Of a stretch of 12,023 nucleotides of DNA, positions 7,239 to 12,023 are shown one piece after another. The stretch is from NCBI GenBank assembly GCA_964540655.1, contig CAZINR010000041.1, positions 1-12,023 on the forward strand, read 5' to 3'. The stretch's first letter is position 1; each line of letters starts with the position of its first letter. The notes under the pieces were generated by a model. That model worked only from the letters and a program-made list of their open reading frames with translations. It did no database searches and was not told the origin of the DNA. Source of the DNA: CAZQBY01 sp964540655 (GTDB lineage: Archaea; Altiarchaeota; Altiarchaeia; JAFGQM01). The translations under genes were made by a program, and so were the position numbers.

Positions 7239-9133
7239 AGCGAGCCCCTCCTTTTATAATAGAGCCATTCAACCATGATCAGGGCCAGACCCGCCAAGGC
7301 AAGGGTCCAGAACAGCTCTCTCGGCACCTCTTCCGTTATGGTAGTCTCCCGGTACCTGTCCAGGATCTCCTTAGAAGCCGCTTCGATGCGGTAGGTTATG
7401 TCAGATTCGTCCTCATCCAGCAGGCTTGCGGAGAACACCCTGCTGGTCCCTTCCATCTCATAGAAGCCCGCCTGGTCCAGGAGGACGTCTGTCCCCTCGA
7501 CCACCTCCCCGGAGGGTTTCCTCACTCGGACGGCCTCCTGAATGAGCACGGGGAGCTGCTCTCCTGCCCTGAAGTTGACCACGTTGCTCACCGACTCGTC
7601 GCGGTTTATCCATTGCAGCATACCGTGCCAGAATATGGGGAAGGAGGGCTTGAGGTGGAAGTCGCTCGAGTTAGACGAGATTCCCAGGTATGCCACCTTC
7701 CCGGCGCCCACGTCCCAGAGGGAGAGTATAGGGCTGCCCCCGAACCTGACGAGGGTTATAGAGCCGACCTTGTCCTCAGCCTCTATGTATCTTCGCATCT
7801 GGATTCCCTCTGCGTCAACCTCTCGGAGTATGGGATGGTCGAATATGACCTGCGGATTGCCGCTGGAATGGACTACCCTCAGGGGGTCTACCGGCAGCAG
7901 GTCAGCCAGCAGCTCGCTCGGGACCGAGGCGAGGTCTTCGAAACCCATGGCGACCAAATGCCCGCCGCCCTCGACGAATTCCCTCAACTCGGCAAATGTG
8001 CCCGCAAGCACGTTCTGCGCCGCCGCGCCCTGGAAAATCACGGTGTCGTAAGAGCCATACTCCTGCGGATATATCGGGGGATACATCTCGTCTATCGCTA
8101 CTCCCTCCATGGCTTCCAGCGCATACCTCACGTGCTTATCACTGCCCTTTTCTCTCAAAAGCAGGACGTTTATGTCAACGGCCTCTCCGATTACTGCATA
8201 AACTTTGTCGTCAACTGCCAGATCCCCCCCGGGAGCGATCGAAACGACTGCCCTGTGCTCAGCGGCACTGCAGTCTGCCGATAGCTTGAAGGCTCCGGAG
8301 GACATTGGCCGAATGTCAACGCTTCTAGAGCCCGCGTTCCTGCCGTCGAGAGACAACTGGAGCTGGACGTTTCTTTCGGCAGCATCGTAATTCTTGACCA
8401 AAACCTCCACATGGCAGCCGTTCAAATTTCTGCCGCTCCTGGCGTCCACTATGGCGATGTTGGAGGAACCGCCCTCCACCCGTATGAACTCAGTCCCTAT
8501 GCCCTTCGCGAAGGCCTGCTTTTGCGCGGCCAGAGGGTCTACGCCGCGGTAATGGGAAAAATCGGATATGACATATATCCTCTTGTCCACCTCGGAATCT
8601 TCTACGAGGTCCGATGCGAGCAGTATGGCGCCCCCCAGTCCGGACGGGGATGCGCCCGGCCCTATTCCGCCCAGAAGGTCGCGGGCCCTGGATTTGCCCC
8701 CCCTCCTCAGGATTACCACCGGTATATTGCCTGCAAGGACTATGGAGACCTTGTCCCCGGCACCGAGCCCTTCGACTATGGAAAGGGCCGTCTGCCTAGC
8801 CTGCTCGAACCTCTCTCCGGCTTGCATCGAAGCGGACACGTCCAGGACTATGGCGACGTCCTCCCTGACCCTTTTAGTTTCCTCCGCCACATAGAACGGG
8901 TTGGCCATCGCGGCCACAAGCAGCGATATGGCGAGCAGTTGCAGTATAAGGAGCGGGTCCCGGACTATCTTCTTCAGGAACGAGCGGAATCTCTTCCTCT
9001 GCTCCATGTCCATGATGAACATCAAAGACGGTATCCGCAGGTCTTTCGGTTTTGGCCTTAGCAGGTAGAGTATTATTATCGGGACTAGCAGCGCGAGAAA
9101 ATATAGCGCCCACTGATTTATGAACTCCACCAT
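7235..9133 (-). CDS. BatA-like membrane VWA protein
   Basis: The start at 9133 gives 632 residues and the N-terminus MVEFINQWALYFLALLVPII, which matches the BatA/aerotolerance N-terminal family; an ATG at 9238 would add 35 non-family residues inside the DUF58 gene. Order: membrane segments at about 8-25 and 60-77; cytoplasmic-looking basic loop between them (27-58); VWA domain at about 92-220 with MIDAS DVSAS (98-102) and D191; beta-sandwich (225-315); GATase/ThuA-like segment (321-415, FVEGGGHLVAMG); further beta-rich region; C-terminal membrane helix at about 608-624 followed by YYKRRGSL. BatA proteins work in Bat/MoxR systems linked to stress tolerance and envelope maintenance; the biochemical role is unsettled. 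It begins in a TAATG overlap with the DUF58 stop and ends in ATGA with the next gene, so the three are surely one transcript. Confidence 0.9.
   Translation of the reverse strand: MVEFINQWALYFLALLVPIIILYLLRPKPKDLRIPSLMFIMDMEQRKRFRSFLKKIVRDPLLILQLLAISLLVAAMANPFYVAEETKRVREDVAIVLDVSASMQAGERFEQARQTALSIVEGLGAGDKVSIVLAGNIPVVILRRGGKSRARDLLGGIGPGASPSGLGGAILLASDLVEDSEVDKRIYVISDFSHYRGVDPLAAQKQAFAKGIGTEFIRVEGGSSNIAIVDARSGRNLNGCHVEVLVKNYDAAERNVQLQLSLDGRNAGSRSVDIRPMSSGAFKLSADCSAAEHRAVVSIAPGGDLAVDDKVYAVIGEAVDINVLLLREKGSDKHVRYALEAMEGVAIDEMYPPIYPQEYGSYDTVIFQGAAAQNVLAGTFAELREFVEGGGHLVAMGFEDLASVPSELLADLLPVDPLRVVHSSGNPQVIFDHPILREVDAEGIQMRRYIEAEDKVGSITLVRFGGSPILSLWDVGAGKVAYLGISSNSSDFHLKPSFPIFWHGMLQWINRDESVSNVVNFRAGEQLPVLIQEAVRVRKPSGEVVEGTDVLLDQAGFYEMEGTSRVFSASLLDEDESDITYRIEAASKEILDRYRETTITEEVPRELFWTLALAGLALIMVEWLYYKRRGSL
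7245..7251 (-). promoter_or_regulatory. Shine-Dalgarno for the two-VWA gene
   Basis: The - strand reads AAAAGGAGGGG with GGAGG ending 8 bases before the ATG at 7238. The start is a doublet (ATGATG), and this spacing favours the first ATG, which overlaps the TGA of the upstream gene. Confidence 0.75.
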
Positions 9134-10017
9134 TATAGCCTGTGCCCCCTTGTGGTCAGATGAGTTATCTTGAAGAACATCTCGAATATGGGCTCGTCCG
9201 TCGCTATTGAGAAGAAGTCGGCCCCGACAGAGTCGCATACCCCTCTGACCTTCTCGATATGGGATATGAACCTCACCGCATAGTCCCTCCTCATCTTGGG
9301 TGTGAAGAATATCTTCTTCATTTGGTCGGTTTCCAGGTCATAGAGCTTGACGTCCCCCTGCCAGTCCAGCTTCTTCTCGGCCGGGTCGGCCACATGGATT
9401 ACCAGCAGGTTCTTCGCCTTCTTGGCCAGGTGCATCAAGCCTTTCCTTATGCTGCCCATAGGCTCCAAGAAGTCGGAAACCACAATGCAAAGGGATCTGG
9501 TCTTTATCAGGTTCTCGTACTTCTCGCTGACCTTTTCCAGCTCGGTCAGCCCGCCCAGCTTCTGGCTGTTGAGGAGGTCTATCGCGGTGAAGAACTGCTT
9601 CTTGCCCCTCTTGGGCTGCATGACGTCCTTCAGCTCAGTGGAGTATGTGCTGATGGCGAACTTCTCGTTCTCTTTTGTGACAAGATAGGCGAATCCCACT
9701 GCCAGCATGGAGGCGAAGTCGAACTTGGAGTATTTCCCCGTCTTGAAGTTCATGCTGTTGCTGGCGTCCACGAGGATGTGGGTGGTCAGGCTCTTCTCCT
9801 CCTCGAAGCGCTTGATGAACAGCTTTTCCGTCCTTCCATAGACCTTCCAGTCCACGAACTTCAGATCGTCGCCTGGGTAGTATTCGCGGTGGTCTATGGG
9901 CTCTATGCCCCGTCCCTGCTTTATGGAGCGTTTGCCCCCGGCGTAGCTGCTGACTATCTTCTTCTTGGCCAGGAGGTCGAGCTTCTTGAGCTGCTTGATG
10001 AACTCTAGGTCTATCAT
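9133..10017 (-). CDS. DUF58 protein (VWA-like MoxR partner)
   Basis: A soluble 294-residue protein with no membrane segment. The DUF58 signature is at residues 43-74: HREYYPGDDLKFVDWKVYGR followed by KLFIKRFEEE. It leads into a VWA-type fold with MIDAS residues DASNS (84-88), T158 in GGLTEL and D182 in VVSDF. DUF58 proteins are encoded next to MoxR ATPases across bacteria and archaea and are thought to act with them, linking the ATPase to membrane VWA partners; no enzymatic reaction is known. Here it is separated from moxR by the eight-cysteine protein and directly precedes the BatA-like gene with a TAATG overlap. It has no Shine-Dalgarno and a TATA-like box sits 28 bases upstream, so it may head its own leaderless transcript as well as being read through from moxR. 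Confidence 0.93.
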   Translation of the reverse strand: MIDLEFIKQLKKLDLLAKKKIVSSYAGGKRSIKQGRGIEPIDHREYYPGDDLKFVDWKVYGRTEKLFIKRFEEEKSLTTHILVDASNSMNFKTGKYSKFDFASMLAVGFAYLVTKENEKFAISTYSTELKDVMQPKRGKKQFFTAIDLLNSQKLGGLTELEKVSEKYENLIKTRSLCIVVSDFLEPMGSIRKGLMHLAKKAKNLLVIHVADPAEKKLDWQGDVKLYDLETDQMKKIFFTPKMRRDYAVRFISHIEKVRGVCDSVGADFFSIATDEPIFEMFFKITHLTTRGHRL

Positions 10018-10040
10018 CCCGTTAGTTTAAGGGGATTGGG

Positions 10041-10048
10041 TTAAAATT
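10041..10048 (-). promoter_or_regulatory. possible TATA-like box before the DUF58 gene
   Basis: The - strand reads AATTTTAA, centred about 27 bases before the ATG at 10017 in the 36-base gap after the eight-cysteine protein gene. The ATG is preceded by AAACTAACGGG, with no real Shine-Dalgarno. This would separate moxR plus its neighbour from the DUF58-VWA genes, or add a second start within one operon. Confidence 0.38.
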
Positions 10049-10053
10049 CGCCA

Positions 10054-10794
10054 CTATCCCGCCGCGCCCCAGACACTTCCTTCCTCTTTATGAGAGATCC
10101 CTCCGTAAGCCGGTTCCCAGTCTATAGAGACTACGGACTCGAAGCGGTCGCCGGGCGAGAGGCCCGCGCATCCGTCAGTGGCCCCGTGGTCGCAGGTGAA
10201 GGTGGCTGATATGTCCACTTCAAAATCACTTGTATAAAAGACTCCTTCATAAACGCAGCCATCGGTCGGCGGCGTGACTATTATCTTTATACCCGCCATG
10301 CTCATCCATTGCACTCGAACGATGCCCGTGCTGGCCTTGCAGGACCACTCTCGGGGCCTCACGCTGCCGAATCCGCTGGACCCGTCATAAACACCCGGAC
10401 CCGGATCGAATATGTCCATCTGCCAGATTATCGTGTCCGCGACGATTTGACAATAAGAGGACTCGACACCCGTCTCGTAGTCGGAGATGTCATCCTTGTC
10501 GTCCGGATCGACATATATCGAGAGCTTGTCGCATTCCGCCAGCTCGCCCCCGCTTATCTCTATCAGACAGCGCTCCTGCCCGCCCCTCATTACCGGGCCC
10601 GTTGCACTCATCCTGACATCCGTCCCCTCTATAGAGCTCTCATCCTGCGGGCATTCTATGGTGAAACTGGCTGTTCCTGATCCGTTTTCTCTCCCCTCTT
10701 TTTCGCTGGGTGAGCCACTGAAGAATAAGAAGTAGACGGCCACCAGCAATATGACCAATATAATTGCCATAATGAGATTCCCTTTGCCCATCAT
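10054..10794 (-). CDS. membrane-anchored eight-cysteine protein of unknown function
   Basis: I do not recognise a family. The 246 residues start with a short basic stretch, then one hydrophobic helix (about 7-25), a Ser/Gly/Glu-rich linker (26-42) and an otherwise hydrophilic, acidic region that looks beta-rich. Eight cysteines (48, 76, 88, 115, 152, 180, 201, 209) all lie after the helix, which suggests up to four disulfides outside the cell; the anchor could equally be an uncleaved signal. A DPDDKDD run (96-102) could bind calcium, but that is speculative. It overlaps the moxR stop (ATGA) and lies 36 bases before the DUF58 gene, so it is inside the MoxR cluster and probably serves as an external accessory. 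The start is an ATGATG doublet after GAGGTGA; spacing from that Shine-Dalgarno would suit the second ATG (10791) at least as well. Confidence 0.82.
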   Translation of the reverse strand: MMGKGNLIMAIILVILLVAVYFLFFSGSPSEKEGRENGSGTASFTIECPQDESSIEGTDVRMSATGPVMRGGQERCLIEISGGELAECDKLSIYVDPDDKDDISDYETGVESSYCQIVADTIIWQMDIFDPGPGVYDGSSGFGSVRPREWSCKASTGIVRVQWMSMAGIKIIVTPPTDGCVYEGVFYTSDFEVDISATFTCDHGATDGCAGLSPGDRFESVVSIDWEPAYGGISHKEEGSVWGAAG

Positions 10795-11765
10795 TTCACC
10801 TCGTCGATTATCATCTGCGTCACTTCATCGGGAGAGATGCCCTCCCTCTCAGATTCGAAGTTGAGTATCATGCGGTGCCGGAGGACCGGGAGCGCCATAG
10901 CGTGCACGTCCTCCTTGCTCACGAAGTTGTTGCCCTGAAGCAAAGCGCGCGCTTTGGAAGCAAGAACGATTCCTATTCCGGCTCTTGAGGAAGCCCCATA
11001 ATCAAGATACTTGTTGGCTATGTCATTGCCCTTGCCCGGCCGGGTGGTCACGACTATTCGCATGACGTACTCCCGCATGTCGTTGGCGATGGGCATCATC
11101 CTCACCAGCCTGCCCATGTCCATCAATATCTCCCTGTTCAGGACCTTCTGGACCGGCGGGACGTCTTCACCCGTGTAGAGGTCCACCACCCTGTTCTCGT
11201 CCTTGAACTCGGGATACTCTACCATGAGCTTGAGAAGGAACCGGTCCAGTTGAGCTTCTGGCAGCGGGTAAGTCCCCTCCATCTCTATCGGGTTCTGGGT
11301 GGCCAAGACGAAGAACGGCAGCTCCAGCGAGAAGGTCTTGTTCCCGACGGTCACTTGCTTCTCCTGCATGGCCTCAAGCAGCGCGGACTGCGTCTTTGGG
11401 GTGGTCCTGTTTATCTCGTCAGCGAGAAGGATGTTGGAGAACACGGGCCCCTCCTGGAACTGGAAGCTCTTCTCCCCGGTCTTGGGCTCCTCCTGTATGA
11501 CATAGGTTCCCGTTATGTCGGAGGGCATCAAATCGGGGGTGCACTGTATCCGATTGAACTTCAAATCGAGTATCTCGGCGAGGGTGCGTATCATCATGGT
11601 CTTCCCCAGGCCAGGATACCCCTCTAACAGGGCGTGGTTGCCGGTTATTATGGAGATGATCATCTCCTCGATTACCTCGTCCTGCCCTATTATGCGCTTC
11701 CGCATGTTCTCCATGACCTTCTCGAAAATAGCCTTGGTCTTCCTGTAGGTGTCCGCTTCTGCCAT
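10791..11765 (-). CDS. moxR: MoxR-family AAA+ ATPase
   Basis: A cytosolic ATPase of 324 residues, the usual MoxR length. Motifs in order: IIGQDEVIEEMI (25-36); Walker A GYPGLGKT (49-56); DLMPSDITG (78-86); the GPVFSNILLADEINR stretch with Walker B (106-120); sensor 1 ATQNPIEMEGTYPLPE with N158; the arginine of QLDRFL (R175); and in the lid the SSRAGIGI segment with the sensor 2 arginine and the VLRHRMILNF end. MoxR proteins are thought to act as chaperone-like remodelers with VWA-domain partners. It heads a run of overlapping or closely spaced genes encoding an external protein, DUF58 and two membrane VWA proteins, so these are its likely partners. A strong TATA box centred 25 bases upstream and no Shine-Dalgarno indicate a leaderless start at 11765. 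Its stop overlaps the next ATG (ATGA). Confidence 0.96.
   Translation of the reverse strand: MAEADTYRKTKAIFEKVMENMRKRIIGQDEVIEEMIISIITGNHALLEGYPGLGKTMMIRTLAEILDLKFNRIQCTPDLMPSDITGTYVIQEEPKTGEKSFQFQEGPVFSNILLADEINRTTPKTQSALLEAMQEKQVTVGNKTFSLELPFFVLATQNPIEMEGTYPLPEAQLDRFLLKLMVEYPEFKDENRVVDLYTGEDVPPVQKVLNREILMDMGRLVRMMPIANDMREYVMRIVVTTRPGKGNDIANKYLDYGASSRAGIGIVLASKARALLQGNNFVSKEDVHAMALPVLRHRMILNFESEREGISPDEVTQMIIDEVK
10796..10802 (-). promoter_or_regulatory. Shine-Dalgarno for the eight-cysteine protein
   Basis: The - strand reads GAGGTGA, complementary to the archaeal 16S rRNA tail, one base before the first ATG of an ATGATG doublet. The GAGG core is 4 bases from the first ATG and 7 from the second, so the second may be the main start. 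The site lies inside the last codons of moxR, as expected for coupled translation. Confidence 0.7.
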
Positions 11766-11784
11766 CGCTTAACTAACTGATGCG

Positions 11785-11797
11785 TTTATATAAATTA
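11785..11797 (-). promoter_or_regulatory. strong TATA box of the moxR cluster
   Basis: The - strand reads TAATTTATATAAA. The TTTATATA core is centred 25 bases before the moxR ATG, so transcription should begin at or next to the A of ATG, giving a leaderless mRNA. The purine-rich GAAGAA before it fits a BRE element. The first three bases (TAA) are also the stop codon of the upstream gene, so the promoter is fitted onto a gene end. The core TTTATATAAA is palindromic, but no + strand gene follows it. Confidence 0.8.
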
Positions 11798-12023
11798 TTC
11801 TTCGGTGAGGCGCTCGAAATATCTCCTGACCACACCCTCCAGCTCCACCGGGATGTTCTCAGCATAGGATTCTGCGATTGTCGCTTGTATAAGCCCCCCC
11901 TCAACGCCTGCTGCTTCTCCCTCGCCCGACTCCATGTCGAAATCGCCGTACTCCCCATACTCCGGATGTATCTCCATCTCCATGTCCCTCCCCTCTATCT
12001 GCGCTATGGATTCGTCTCCGTAT
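11795..12023 (-). CDS. C-terminal tail of an acidic protein, truncated by window edge
   Basis: The frame is open from the right edge to a TAA at 11795, giving 75 visible residues; the ATG at 11983 is probably internal. The visible part is strongly acidic and Gly/Tyr-rich in the middle (HPEYGEYGDFDMESGEGEAA) and ends in a short predicted helix, IPVELEGVVRRYFERLTEE. From memory, similar endings (I-P-x-E-x-x-x-x-V-x-x-Y-F-x-x-L) are seen at the C-terminus of large membrane proteins encoded beside MoxR/VWA genes, so this may be one more cluster member; that is an inference from a short motif. It lies 29 bases before moxR on the same strand, and the moxR TATA box overlaps its stop codon. Function cannot be stated from this fragment. 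Confidence 0.65.
   Translation of the reverse strand, partial: YGDESIAQIEGRDMEMEIHPEYGEYGDFDMESGEGEAAGVEGGLIQATIAESYAENIPVELEGVVRRYFERLTEE

Noticed and set aside
7613..9061. Long + strand open frames (223 and 216 codons) opposite the BatA-like gene.
   Set aside because: They are antisense to a well-supported gene, show no motif or start signal, and reflect the codon bias of the opposite strand.
9134..9238. An upstream ATG would extend the BatA-like protein by 35 residues.
   Set aside because: It lies wholly within the DUF58 coding region and is unlike the BatA N-terminus; the start at 9133 gives the family sequence and a TAATG overlap.
9259..10008. A 249-codon + strand open frame covering almost all of the DUF58 gene.
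   Set aside because: The translation is Leu/Val-rich from reversed Lys/Glu codons, has no family motif, and DUF58 on the other strand is unambiguous.
10791..11765. Reading the ATPase as part of a methanol dehydrogenase maturation system because of the MoxR name.
   Set aside because: No methanol dehydrogenase genes are present; MoxR names a broad AAA+ family and the neighbours are DUF58 and VWA genes.
11785..11794. The palindromic TTTATATAAA could be a divergent promoter.
   Set aside because: No + strand gene starts downstream of it; the region is covered by the - strand moxR gene.

Overview
This window is archaeal DNA. The evidence is an archaeal-type cofactor-independent phosphoglycerate mutase, the short archaeal/Thermotoga-type adenosylhomocysteinase fold, TATA-like boxes about 25-30 bases before several starts that lack a Shine-Dalgarno sequence (a leaderless pattern), and frequent ATA (Ile) and AGG (Arg) codons. 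Base composition looks slightly above 50% GC by eye. I cannot assign the lineage from this window; a euryarchaeal or DPANN origin are both possible.

Layout. One gene on the + strand enters from the left edge (3-992): the C-terminal part of a CARDB-domain surface protein. Everything else is on the - strand and is read from right to left. In transcription order these are: the tail of an acidic protein (11795-12023, cut by the right edge); a MoxR-family AAA+ ATPase (10791-11765); an unrecognised membrane-anchored protein with eight cysteines (10054-10794); a DUF58 protein (9133-10017); a BatA-like membrane VWA protein (7235-9133); a larger membrane protein with two VWA domains (4782-7238); an SAH/MTA-type deaminase (3503-4750); an adenosylhomocysteinase-family hydrolase (2251-3498); and apgM-like phosphoglycerate mutase (989-2200). 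Genes are packed tightly: the longest gap is 50 bases, so no gene-free stretch exceeds 300 bases. I see no tRNA, rRNA, CRISPR array or insertion sequence.

Two functional blocks stand out. The first (about 4782-11765) is a MoxR/DUF58/VWA cluster: a cytosolic AAA+ ATPase, a cytosolic VWA-like DUF58 partner and two membrane VWA proteins whose metal-binding domains probably face outward. Such clusters are widely associated with chaperone-like or envelope-stress functions, but the substrate is unknown. The two membrane VWA proteins appear to share one scaffold, and the larger one carries an additional VWA domain inserted into it. The second block (2251-4750) is a two-gene S-adenosylhomocysteine recycling unit; its composition fits a route through S-inosylhomocysteine. 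The last gene, the phosphoglycerate mutase, departs from its family at an otherwise conserved metal-binding histidine.

The start sites suggest several transcription units: TATA-like boxes with no Shine-Dalgarno before moxR, DUF58, the deaminase and apgM, versus start/stop overlaps, two of them with clear Shine-Dalgarno sequences, inside the VWA block.
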